From a virus: DNA of 21,538 nucleotides. Location of the stretch: IMG/VR virus record IMGVR_UViG_3300025872_000360, positions 1-21,538 of that record. One strand, written 5' to 3'. The notes below the pieces were generated by a model. It worked only from the letters and a program-made list of their open reading frames with translations. It was not told where the DNA came from and did no database searches. This document shows positions 1 through 7,221 of this stretch, piece by piece; the first letter of the stretch is position 1, and every line of letters starts with the position of its first letter. The translations under genes were made by a program, and so were the position numbers.

Positions 1-512
1 TGCCGCCGGTGCCAAGCGCTGCAGACCTCGCTGGTATCGAGCGCTCCGGGCTGCCGTGGTATATCTGCAACCCGAAATCAGGCGCGTGGAGCGCAGAGTT
101 GCTCCCAACCGGCTACAAGCCGCCGCTGGTTGGCAGGCCGTGGGTGTGGTCGCTGATGGATTGCTGGACACTAACTCGCGACTGGTACGCCGAGCATGGT
201 TTGCAACTGCTGGACTGGGATCGACCGCTAACACCAGAAGCGTTTGAGGCGGATCCGTTGTTTGACCGCTACTGGCACTCTGCAGGCTTCCGCGAGCTGC
301 TAGAAGATGAACCGCTACAGGCTGGTGATGCACTGCTGATGGCGATCGACAACAACAAGCTTAATCATGTTGGCGTCTACGTCGGTGATCAGCTGATACT
401 GCACCACCTACGCGGTCGGCTTAGCAGTCGTGATCTCTACGGTGGCTGGCTGATGAAATGCACCGGCCGAAGGCTCCGGCACTACGATGCGGGCAGGCTA
501 CGGCTTCGATGA
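1..512 (+). CDS. Tail assembly protein K-like, JAMM/NlpC-P60 peptidase (5' partial)
   Basis: This is the C-terminal part of a lambda K-type tail-tip assembly protein, thought to be a peptidase acting during tail-tip maturation or cell-wall passage. The frame is open to the window edge. A GTG at 9 could be read as a start, but the first residues PSAAD look like the S-x-x-D end of a JAMM (MPN) metalloprotease motif, so the real start probably lies upstream of the window. Counting from that GTG, an NlpC/P60-type domain follows: catalytic Cys in DCW (residue 52), His in NHVGVYVG (residue 120), and HH at 132-133 as candidate third polar residue. The stop overlaps the start of the I-like gene, and I and J follow as in lambda. 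The family call is firm from motifs and order; the missing N-terminus is inferred. Confidence 0.85.
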   Translation, partial: PPVPSAADLAGIERSGLPWYICNPKSGAWSAELLPTGYKPPLVGRPWVWSLMDCWTLTRDWYAEHGLQLLDWDRPLTPEAFEADPLFDRYWHSAGFRELLEDEPLQAGDALLMAIDNNKLNHVGVYVGDQLILHHLRGRLSSRDLYGGWLMKCTGRRLRHYDAGRLRLR

Positions 513-1132
513 TGCTGCGCAAAATCCGCGTTTATGGCAAGCTGGCATCCTTCCTCGGGCAGCGCACCTTTGAGGCCGCAGTCGATAGCGCAGCCGAGGC
601 TGTGCGCTTCCTGGCGGTCAACTTCCCCGGCCTAGAGCGTCACATGGCAGACCAGCACTACCGTGTCAGTGTCGGCACTTACGACCTAGGCGAAGGCGAG
701 CTGGCCGATCCAGTAGGGCAGCAGACAATCAAGATCATGCCGGTGATCGGCGGTGCTGGCGGTGGTACGGGCAAGATCATTGCAGGGGTGGCGTTGATCG
801 CACTAGCTATTGCACTACCTGGCATTGGCGGCGGCGCAACAGCAGCAACAATCTTCGGGACGAAGTTTACGGCGCTTGCGGTAGGAATTGGTGCCACTGG
901 ATTGAGCCTTGCCTTAACAGGCGTCTCCCAACTCCTCACGCCAACTCCACGCCTGTCAGGCCCAGGCACTGCAGCGTCAAATCGCGAAGTAGATCCACGC
1001 GAAAGCTTCAGCTTCAGCGGCATCCAAAACACCAGCCGTCAAGGCGTTCCCGTACCGATCGTCTATGGTGAAACCATCGTCGGCAGCGTTGTCATCAGCG
1101 CTGGTATCGACACCGTAAGGGTGCGCGGCTGA
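509..1132 (+). CDS. Tail assembly protein I-like
   Basis: This 207-residue protein matches the lambda I family in position and architecture. It has a ubiquitin-like N-terminal half (about residues 1-80, starting with a KIRVYGKLASFLG-type strand and ending in IKIMPVIGGAGGG), a Gly/Ala-rich hydrophobic middle (about 85-145, likely membrane-active or buried), and a C-terminal piece with VPIVYGETIVGSVVISAG typical of tail-assembly proteins next to J. I chose the ATG at 509, with a second ATG at 512, because it overlaps the stop of the K-like gene. A longer frame to 458 would run deep into that gene. The 3' end overlaps the J start as TGATG. It is needed for tail-tip assembly in lambda-like phages and is not expected in the finished virion; that role is from the family, not the sequence. 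Confidence 0.85.
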   Translation: MMLRKIRVYGKLASFLGQRTFEAAVDSAAEAVRFLAVNFPGLERHMADQHYRVSVGTYDLGEGELADPVGQQTIKIMPVIGGAGGGTGKIIAGVALIALAIALPGIGGGATAATIFGTKFTALAVGIGATGLSLALTGVSQLLTPTPRLSGPGTAASNREVDPRESFSFSGIQNTSRQGVPVPIVYGETIVGSVVISAGIDTVRVRG

Positions 1133-4100
1133 TGGGCAAACTGATTGCCGGTGCTGGTGGTGGTGGAGGAAGTGGCGGCGGAGCCTCACGATCTGAGCCG
1201 CAACGCACTCCAACGGTCGCAGGTGACAGCCTTGACTCACGCCAATATGCCACCATCGTTGATCTCATCAGCGAAGGTGAAATCCAAGGCTTGAAGGCCG
1301 GCCACCAGTCAATCATCATAAACGACACGCCGCTTCAAAATCCAGACGGCTCATATAATTTTCAAGGTATCACGGTTGATACGCGCACCGGCACACAAGC
1401 ACAGTCCTACATAGCCATTGCGCCTGACGTAGAAGAAGAGGTATCTGTCAGCGTTGAGGTGCAATATGGCACGCCAGTAACGCGGCAAATTACAGATCCT
1501 AATGTCAATGCAGTACGGGTTACGCTCACAATTCCACAGCTGCAGCAGAGTGCAAAAGACGGCAACGTTTACGGGTTATCCGTAACCTATTCCATCGCTG
1601 TTCAGTATGACGGCGGTGGCTTTACCACAGTGATTACAGACGCAATCTCTGGGCGCACGTCTGATCCATTTCAAACCGATTACATCGTCAACCTAACCGC
1701 TGGCTTTACCACCGCTGACATCCGCGTAACACGTATCTCAGTGTCGGATAGCACGCGCATTGAGCAGGATTCTAATGTCATCGAGTCCTCTAGTGCATTC
1801 CAGTGGACTTCATACACTGAGATCATTTACGCCAAACTGCGGTATCCAAACAGCGCACTGGTAGCGCTACGGCTTGATGCAGAGCAATTCAACAACATCC
1901 CATCACGCGCCTACCACATCCGGGGTATCAAGGTACAAATCCCAAGCAATGCCACCGTCGATAGCGCAACTGGTCGCTTGACCTATGCCGGCATCTGGAA
2001 TGGCACCTTTGGCGCTGCGCAGTGGTGTAGCGATCCAGCTTGGATCCTGTGGGATCTACTCACCAGCACGCGCTACGGATTCGGAGATCACATCAAAGCA
2101 GCGCAGCTCGATAAGTGGGCGTTCTTGGCAGCTTCGCAATACGCCAGCGAGTTGGTGCCCAATGGTTTTGGTGGCACGGAACCGCGCTTTAGCTGTAATG
2201 TCAACATCCAAACGCAAACTGAAGCGTATAAGCTGATCAATGATCTGTGCAGCGTTATGCGTGTGATGCCCTACTGGGGCATTGGTACGCTAACAATCAG
2301 CCAGGACAAGCCAACTGACAGCGCATACCTATTCACGCTAGCCAATGTCACAGCAGAGGGCTTTAGTTATCAAGGCAGCAGCCGTAAGGCACGACCTACT
2401 GTTGCCGTGGTCAGTTACCTTGACCTTGAAACACGTGAGAAGGCTTACGAGGTAGTCGAGGATCAAGATGGCATAAGCAAATACGGTGTTGTCAAGGAAG
2501 AAGTAGACGCTTTTGCCTGCACTAGCCGTGGACAGGCGCACCGTTTGGGTGAATGGCTGCTCTACTCTGAGCGATACGAATCAGAGGTGATCAGCTTTAC
2601 CACCAGCATCGACGCCGGTGTGGTTGTACGCCCTGGCCAAGTGATCGAGGTGGCAGATCCGCTACGCGCTGGGGTGCGTCGTGGTGGACGCATAGCAGCC
2701 GCTTCCGCCTCCACTATCACCGTAGACGACGCTACCGGCCTATCAGCCGTAGCCGGCGCTGAGTTATCGGTCATCCTACCAACCGGCGCTGTTGAATCGC
2801 GCATTATTCAGTCCATTGTTGGCAATAGCATCGTCGTTACCAGTAATTTCAGTGCCGCACCTAATGCAAACAGCGTATGGGTGTATCAAACCAGCAATAT
2901 ACAAGCATCAACATGGCGGGTGCTGTCTATTACTGAAACAGACGAAGGCAATCAGTATGGCGTTACCGCACTGGCCTATAACGCCGGCAAATACGCCTAC
3001 GTTGAACGTGACATCGCGCTGCAGCAACGGGACATCACAGACCTAAACATCGTCCCGCCACCGCCGATCGACCTGACAGGCAATGAAGTGCTCTATGACG
3101 CTGGTGGTATCGCCAAGGCAAAGCTGATCATTAGCTGGCGGGCGGTTACTGGTGTCACGCAATATCAAGTGCAGTGGCGTCGCGATAGCGATAACTGGAA
3201 TACCCGCACAGTCAGCAGCCCGGACTATGAGATCCTTGACACCACACCAGGCACCTATGCGGTGCGTGTTTACAGCCTCAGCGCATCACTGCTGCCGTCA
3301 ACACAACCGGCAGAGCTAACTAAGGTAACCGCTGGTAAGACGGCACCGCCTGTTGTTGTAACTGGGCTGTCACTAATCCCTATCGACACGGCAAGCGCTA
3401 TTCTCAGCTGGGATCGCGCTACTGAGCTTGATGTGCTGCTGGGCGGCAAGGTGCTGATCCGCCATAACATCGCTAGCACTAATGCGTTATGGGAGGATAG
3501 TCAAGAGATTGTATCAGCAGCAGCCGGAAGCCAGACGCAGAAGCAAGTGCCACTGCTGGCCGGCACCTATCTGGTCAAGTTTGAGGATGACGGTGGCCGA
3601 CGTTCTGCCACCGCTGCCACCGCTGTAGTACAACTGCCGGCGCCGCAACCGCGCCTACTGGTGCAGTCTTACCGCGAAGATCAAGAGACGCCGCCATTCT
3701 CGGGTAACGTCACAGACATGATCTACAGCGCTGAGCTAGATGGCCTGATCCTTGCAACCGGCATCAAGATCGACGCATTAGCAACGGATGGCAACTGGGA
3801 TGCACTAGGTACCATCGACGCCGTAAGCGGTAGCATCGGCTCTGGGGAATACGAGTTCGGCAGTACCTTTGACCTAGGCGGCGTATATGACCTTGACATG
3901 CGCCGGTATTTTGTCACACGGCCTTATGCGCCTGGCGATCTGTTCGACGACAATACCGCATTGATTGATACGTGGCCCACCTTTGATGGCACGCTTTATG
4001 ATGCCGTCAACGCTGTGCTTTATGTACGTTCTACCAACGACGATCCTGGCGCGTCGCCCACGTGGACGGCATGGCGTGAGTTCGCTAATGCGTTGACCCG

Positions 4101-4440
4101 TGGCCGCGCATTTCAGTTCAAGACTATTGCTACCAGTACCAACAACGATCAAAACATCGTCATTGACGAGCTTGGTTGCGAGCTTGAGCTGCAGCAGCGC
4201 AGCGCCAGCGCTGGCCCGCTGACGACAACCGCAGCGGCTTATGCGGTCACGTTTGCCAACCGCTTCTACCAGACGCCGCAGCTTGGCATCACCGCGTACA
4301 ACATGGCGACAGGAGACTACTATGTGATCAGCAGTCCCACCCGATCAGGGTTCACGATCACCTTCTACAGCGCAGCTAATAGCATGATCTCGCGCCAGTT
4401 CAGCTACACTGCCATCGGCTACGGCCGGGAGATCGTCTGA
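1132..4440 (+). CDS. Tail tip attachment protein J-like (central fibre / host specificity)
   Basis: This 1102-residue protein is the lambda J-type tail-tip hub and host-recognition protein. It begins with a Gly-rich linker (residues 4-20), followed by the conserved tip segment DSRQYATIVDLISEGEIQGL, a feature of J proteins. A long hub region follows (about 50-500, with AWILWDLLTSTRYGFG and NDLCSVMRVMPYWG), then a small beta domain around 500-560 (RPGQVIEVADPLRAG). A fibronectin type III-like domain lies at about 645-737, probably a second at 740-840, and the C-terminal region should reach the receptor. Length is close to lambda J (about 1130). Start and stop both overlap neighbours as TGATG, so I, J and the next fibre gene are translationally coupled. 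This is the strongest family assignment in the late block. Confidence 0.92.
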   Translation: MGKLIAGAGGGGGSGGGASRSEPQRTPTVAGDSLDSRQYATIVDLISEGEIQGLKAGHQSIIINDTPLQNPDGSYNFQGITVDTRTGTQAQSYIAIAPDVEEEVSVSVEVQYGTPVTRQITDPNVNAVRVTLTIPQLQQSAKDGNVYGLSVTYSIAVQYDGGGFTTVITDAISGRTSDPFQTDYIVNLTAGFTTADIRVTRISVSDSTRIEQDSNVIESSSAFQWTSYTEIIYAKLRYPNSALVALRLDAEQFNNIPSRAYHIRGIKVQIPSNATVDSATGRLTYAGIWNGTFGAAQWCSDPAWILWDLLTSTRYGFGDHIKAAQLDKWAFLAASQYASELVPNGFGGTEPRFSCNVNIQTQTEAYKLINDLCSVMRVMPYWGIGTLTISQDKPTDSAYLFTLANVTAEGFSYQGSSRKARPTVAVVSYLDLETREKAYEVVEDQDGISKYGVVKEEVDAFACTSRGQAHRLGEWLLYSERYESEVISFTTSIDAGVVVRPGQVIEVADPLRAGVRRGGRIAAASASTITVDDATGLSAVAGAELSVILPTGAVESRIIQSIVGNSIVVTSNFSAAPNANSVWVYQTSNIQASTWRVLSITETDEGNQYGVTALAYNAGKYAYVERDIALQQRDITDLNIVPPPPIDLTGNEVLYDAGGIAKAKLIISWRAVTGVTQYQVQWRRDSDNWNTRTVSSPDYEILDTTPGTYAVRVYSLSASLLPSTQPAELTKVTAGKTAPPVVVTGLSLIPIDTASAILSWDRATELDVLLGGKVLIRHNIASTNALWEDSQEIVSAAAGSQTQKQVPLLAGTYLVKFEDDGGRRSATAATAVVQLPAPQPRLLVQSYREDQETPPFSGNVTDMIYSAELDGLILATGIKIDALATDGNWDALGTIDAVSGSIGSGEYEFGSTFDLGGVYDLDMRRYFVTRPYAPGDLFDDNTALIDTWPTFDGTLYDAVNAVLYVRSTNDDPGASPTWTAWREFANALTRGRAFQFKTIATSTNNDQNIVIDELGCELELQQRSASAGPLTTTAAAYAVTFANRFYQTPQLGITAYNMATGDYYVISSPTRSGFTITFYSAANSMISRQFSYTAIGYGREIV

Positions 4441-5594
4441 TGGCGCAACACGACTACGCAATCGCTAACCAGTCCGGCGCGGCCGTCCGTGCGGATCTGA
4501 ACAACGCGCTGTCTGCAATCGTCAGTCAGAACAGCGGCGCCGCAGAGCCCAGCACCACCTTCGCATACATGCGCTGGGCCGATACCACGGCCGGCGTCAT
4601 GAAGATGCGCAATGGCGCAAACTCAGCCTGGATCACGCTCTACCAGCTGGACGGCGAATGGACCAGCATTGCCCTTGAGAATGGCACTGCTGCAGCGCCA
4701 TCGCTGTATTTCAAGGACAGCGGTACCGATACTGGCGTCTACAGCAGCGGCACTGATGCGCTTGATTTTGCCACTGGCGGCACGCGCCGCGTCGGCATCA
4801 GCAGCGGCGGTGATGTCACCATCTACGGTCAAGGTGACCTGCGGTTCGCTGATAGCGACAGCAGCAACTGGGTAGCATTTCAAGCGCCGGCCACGGTATC
4901 GAGCAATGTCACATGGACGCTGCCGGCTACTGATGGCACCAACGGACAGGCGCTGAAGACCAACGGCAGTGGCACGCTCACATGGGGTGATACTGGCGCC
5001 GCTGTGGCCACCCGCGCTGATGTCGATGGGGTGCATACGACCGGCACCATCACCAGCGGCACCGCCAGCCTGACGGTTGCCAGCGCTACCGGCATCGTGG
5101 CCGGCATGGTAGTGACTGGCGAAGGTATCGCGCCCGGCACGACGGTCAGCAGCATTGCCAGCACCACCGTCACGCTCTCAGCCAACGCAGGCGCCACACT
5201 CAGCAGCGATCCGGTTGGGTTCTACGACAACACCAAGGCACTCAGCCCTGGCAGTGTTGGCGGGCAACTATGTCGCGCCTGGGTCAACTTCGACGGCACC
5301 GGCACCGTTGCAATTCGCGCCAGCTACAACGTCAGCTCGATAACTGACAATGGCGTGGGTGACTATACGGTAAACTTCACGACGGCGATGCCGGATGCTA
5401 ATTATGCAGTGTGCGGAAATGCTGGTCCAATAGGGAATAGTTCTTCTACCTTTGTTACTACCTTGGCCTTGAGCGGACAGTACCCTGCAACCACAGCAAC
5501 ATTCTCAACATCATCTGTTCGCGTGTCTACTAGCGCCATTAGTCAGAACGGTGGAGCCGACGCAAGCGTTGTCACCGTCGCCATCTTCCGCTGA
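4440..5594 (+). CDS. Tail fibre protein, phage-type, with Ig-like and C-terminal tip domains
   Basis: This 384-residue fibre starts at the ATG overlapping the J stop. Residues 1-60 hold a widespread phage fibre start (ADLNNALSAIVSQNSGAAEP, then MRWADTT and WITLYQLDGEW), followed by a Thr/Ser/Gly-rich shaft. About residues 198-262 form an Ig-like/adhesin segment (SGTASLTVASATGIVAGMVV, then TTVTLSANAG). From about 278 comes a C-terminal module beginning with LCRAWVNFDGTGTVAIRASY, which I recall from many phage fibres. The last 70 codons (5390-5590) are visibly more A+T-rich than the rest, suggesting a swapped tip. It probably attaches to the tail tip and binds a surface receptor. Fibre is secure; receptor and exact family are not. 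Confidence 0.82.
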   Translation: MAQHDYAIANQSGAAVRADLNNALSAIVSQNSGAAEPSTTFAYMRWADTTAGVMKMRNGANSAWITLYQLDGEWTSIALENGTAAAPSLYFKDSGTDTGVYSSGTDALDFATGGTRRVGISSGGDVTIYGQGDLRFADSDSSNWVAFQAPATVSSNVTWTLPATDGTNGQALKTNGSGTLTWGDTGAAVATRADVDGVHTTGTITSGTASLTVASATGIVAGMVVTGEGIAPGTTVSSIASTTVTLSANAGATLSSDPVGFYDNTKALSPGSVGGQLCRAWVNFDGTGTVAIRASYNVSSITDNGVGDYTVNFTTAMPDANYAVCGNAGPIGNSSSTFVTTLALSGQYPATTATFSTSSVRVSTSAISQNGGADASVVTVAIFR

Positions 5595-5597
5595 CCC

Positions 5598-6008
5598 ATG
5601 ACCTACATCATCCATCCCACCGCTACCGGCGTCGCGATCACCACTCCCACCGGAGAGGTGTCGATCGAGCAGGTCGCCCAGCAGGTCGCGCCCGACGACA
5701 TCTACGCCATCGTCACCGCTGACCAGATCCCCTCCGACCGCACCTTCCGCGCTGCGTGGGTCTACTCCCCCGATGGCATCGAGATCGACCTAAATCGCGC
5801 CAAGGCCATTGGCCATGATCTGCGCCGTGCTAACCGCAATGCAGAGTTTGCACCACACGACAAGGTGATCAGTCTGCAGATTCCTGGTGTCCAGCGTGAT
5901 GCCGCCGAAGCCGCTCGCGCTGCTATTCGCGCCCGGTACGTCATCATCGAATCTGCCATTGATGCAGCCACTACCACGGATGAGATCAAGGAGGCGCTTA
6001 ATGCCTAA
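5598..6008 (+). CDS. Small phage protein, possibly fibre/tail associated
   Basis: This 136-residue protein starts three bases after the fibre stop. The N-terminal half reads like a short beta-rich segment (YIIHPTATGVAITTPTGEV, then DDIYAIVTADQIPSDRTFRAAW). The C-terminal half is helical and charged (RAKAIGHDLRRANRNAEFAP, then AAIRARYVIIESAIDAATT). The DRTFRxAW motif followed by a K/R-A-K-A helix recalls small proteins encoded next to tail fibres in many phages. These are often called tail fibre assembly or hypothetical, with no proven role. There is no signal peptide or membrane segment. It overlaps the next small gene by 8 bases at its 3' end. Coding status is well supported by context; the function is unknown. 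Confidence 0.75.
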   Translation: MTYIIHPTATGVAITTPTGEVSIEQVAQQVAPDDIYAIVTADQIPSDRTFRAAWVYSPDGIEIDLNRAKAIGHDLRRANRNAEFAPHDKVISLQIPGVQRDAAEAARAAIRARYVIIESAIDAATTTDEIKEALNA

Positions 6009-6123
6009 GTATCTTTTCTTGATCGACGCTTTGCCTATGCCGCTGACCGCCGCCGAGCGCTTGAAAGCCGCAGGTTTTGACCTTGATGAGTTGCGAGCGC
6101 TGCTTCTGGGAGGTGCAGTCTGA
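6001..6123 (+). CDS. 40-residue small protein
   Basis: A short gene of 40 codons. It is preceded by a strong ribosome binding site, AAGGAGG, at about 5988-5994. Its ATG overlaps the preceding stop by 8 nt and its TGA overlaps the next ATG (TGATG). The product has a hydrophobic N-terminus (KYLFLIDALPMPL) and a short amphipathic helix (AAERLKAAGFDLDELRALLL). It could be a membrane-binding or helical adaptor peptide, but no family is recognised. The overlaps on both sides and the Shine-Dalgarno sequence are the main evidence that it is real. Confidence 0.6.
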   Translation: MPKYLFLIDALPMPLTAAERLKAAGFDLDELRALLLGGAV

Positions 6124-6260
6124 TGGCAGTCCGCAGCAAAACCGGCACTGCCGCCGTCCAGCACCAGCCCGGCAAGCCGAAAACTACACGGGATGGCTAC
6201 GGCAAAAACTCTCGCCCTTGGCGAAGAGGCAAAAAACCTCTTCGGGGTCAAGGGCGATAG
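6123..6260 (+). CDS. Small basic Gly/Arg/Lys-rich protein, interrupted gene with substituted 3' end
   Basis: This 45-residue, highly basic protein starts with MAVRSKTGTAA and ends with KKPLRGQGR. Its ATG overlaps the stop of the preceding 40-codon gene, and GGGAGGTG lies just upstream. From 6184 onward it is coded antiparallel to the C-terminal tail of a leftward HNH endonuclease gene. A second, diverged copy of its C-terminal half, including the ending RKKLRGQGR, lies beyond that gene at 6775-6873. The simplest reading is that the endonuclease inserted into this gene and its end supplies a replacement C-terminus. I recall small basic proteins with RGQG endings from cyanophages; their role is unknown (nucleic-acid or virion binding is a guess). 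Confidence 0.6.
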   Translation: MAVRSKTGTAAVQHQPGKPKTTRDGYGKNSRPWRRGKKPLRGQGR

Positions 6261-6771
6261 GGGCAAATTTTCCGTAAGTGAATTTTTCAGCAACTTCTCT
6301 AGCGGCAATCGCCGCTTCTTTGGTCGCGTATGATCCAAGATGAAGCTGCCTGCCCTTGACAACTACATAAGCCTTCCAGTATTCGATGCCTCCAACTACG
6401 GCGTACAGTACGCCTGATTGGCCAGACGTATTGTTTCTGCGTAGTCTTCTGCAGTTCCGCAAATTCTCTGTTGCAGTAGCCATTCGTAAATTACTGGGAC
6501 AGTTGTTAGACGGGTTTCCGTCTATATGATCTATAAAGTAATTGCCAGGATTTTCCTTGGTGGCAATGTAGTAAGCAATTCTATGTGCAAGCATTTTATT
6601 ATTTTGTTTCCTAATCTCGATGTATCCGTCGGGTCGCAAATATCCAGCGCGCTTGCCTATGAGTTCCTTGAAATAGCTAGTACGCCAAACAAGGTCTGGT
6701 CCGTCAATGGCGAACCACGTCTCTAATTCGTGCAAAGGGGGCAGTGGTTTGATACCGCGAGTGGTGGCCAT
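6184..6771 (-). CDS. HNH homing endonuclease with AP2 DNA-binding domain
   Basis: This 195-residue protein is read against the surrounding late genes. It starts at ATG 6771 (MATTRGIKPL). The frame stays open upstream to 7020, but that part is the shadow of another gene. The HNH core is NKMLAHRIAYYIATKEN, then FIDHIDGNPSNNCPSNLRMA and TATENLRN (about residues 58-112), an HNH_3-type zinc-independent nuclease. An AP2 domain follows (about 117-170: SGVLYAVVGG, WKAYVVVKGRQLHLGSYATK, EAAIAAREVAEKF). After YGKFAPI, where such proteins usually end, it has about 23 extra residues antiparallel to the basic small gene. It is A+T-richer than its neighbours. It should cut an empty allele and spread by gene conversion. 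Function is confident; the insertion model is inferred. Confidence 0.9.
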   Translation of the reverse strand: MATTRGIKPLPPLHELETWFAIDGPDLVWRTSYFKELIGKRAGYLRPDGYIEIRKQNNKMLAHRIAYYIATKENPGNYFIDHIDGNPSNNCPSNLRMATATENLRNCRRLRRNNTSGQSGVLYAVVGGIEYWKAYVVVKGRQLHLGSYATKEAAIAAREVAEKFTYGKFAPIALDPEEVFCLFAKGESFCRSHPV

Positions 6772-6774
6772 GAA

Positions 6775-6873
6775 ACACGTCAAAATCAGGGTCAGCTTAG
6801 CGCAGGCCAAGGGCAGGGTCGCCAGAGCAAGCCCAATCACAACCGCAAGAAGCTGCGCGGCCAAGGTCGCTAA
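6775..6873 (+). pseudogene. Displaced 3' end of the basic small gene
   Basis: This stretch reads TRQNQGQLSAGQGQGRQ, then SKPNHNRKKLRGQGR and a TAA. It has no start codon of its own in a sensible place: the frame closes at 6724-6726 and the intervening codons are the reverse of the endonuclease start. It aligns with the end of the 6123-6260 gene (pattern G-x-G-x-x-S-[KR]-P ... KK-x-LRGQGR) but with many silent differences. ACACG at 6775-6779 matches ACACG at 6186-6190 at the other side of the endonuclease gene. It is probably the original C-terminus of the interrupted gene, now untranslated. An alternative is a second paralogous gene that lost its start. Confidence 0.5.
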
Positions 6874-6882
6874 GCTGGAGCC

Positions 6883-7221
6883 ATGGAAATCTCCCCTGGC
6901 AAGTACGACATCACGCTCCAGCGCCGGGCGGACTACAGCGTCACGCTGCAGTTCAAAGACAGCACCGACACTCCTATCAACCTCACCGGCTGGACTGCCG
7001 CCGCTCAGGTCTGGAATCAAAACCGCACCACTAAGTACGCTGACTTCACCGTCACCTACACCAACCGCAGCACCGGCACCATTGAAATCGCACTTAGCGA
7101 TACCGACACCGCCACCTTCCCCAACGAAGCCTATTACGACGTACTACTTACCAACCCAAGCGGCCTGAAAGAGTATTACCTCGAAGGCATCATCTACGTC
7201 AGCGAGGGGTACACGGCATGA
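6883..7221 (+). CDS. Small beta-rich structural protein upstream of the collagen-like fibre
   Basis: This 112-residue protein has GGAG shortly before its ATG and an ATGA overlap with the following fibre gene. It reads as one beta-sandwich domain: [19 protein letters not shown], then [31 protein letters not shown] and [11 protein letters not shown], ending in [15 protein letters not shown]. Short proteins with this NLTGWT...AQVR-like pattern are frequent beside phage fibre and baseplate genes and sometimes form the N-terminal part of receptor-binding proteins. It lacks Cys and membrane segments. It may be an adaptor between tail and fibre. That role is inferred from position and fold impression only. 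Confidence 0.75.
   Translation: MEISPGKYDITLQRRADYSVTLQFKDSTDTPINLTGWTAAAQVWNQNRTTKYADFTVTYTNRSTGTIEIALSDTDTATFPNEAYYDVLLTNPSGLKEYYLEGIIYVSEGYTA

Noticed and set aside
6772-7020. Upstream extension of the HNH-AP2 frame to 7020
   Set aside because: These codons are antisense to the beta-rich gene and the remnant; the natural start is ATG 6771, from which the protein reads as a standard HNH-AP2 enzyme.
6707-7168. Plus-strand ORF of 153 codons overlapping the small beta-rich gene
   Set aside because: Low-complexity Ser/Pro/Thr composition, crosses the interrupted-gene remnant and a gene with a better start; a frame shadow.
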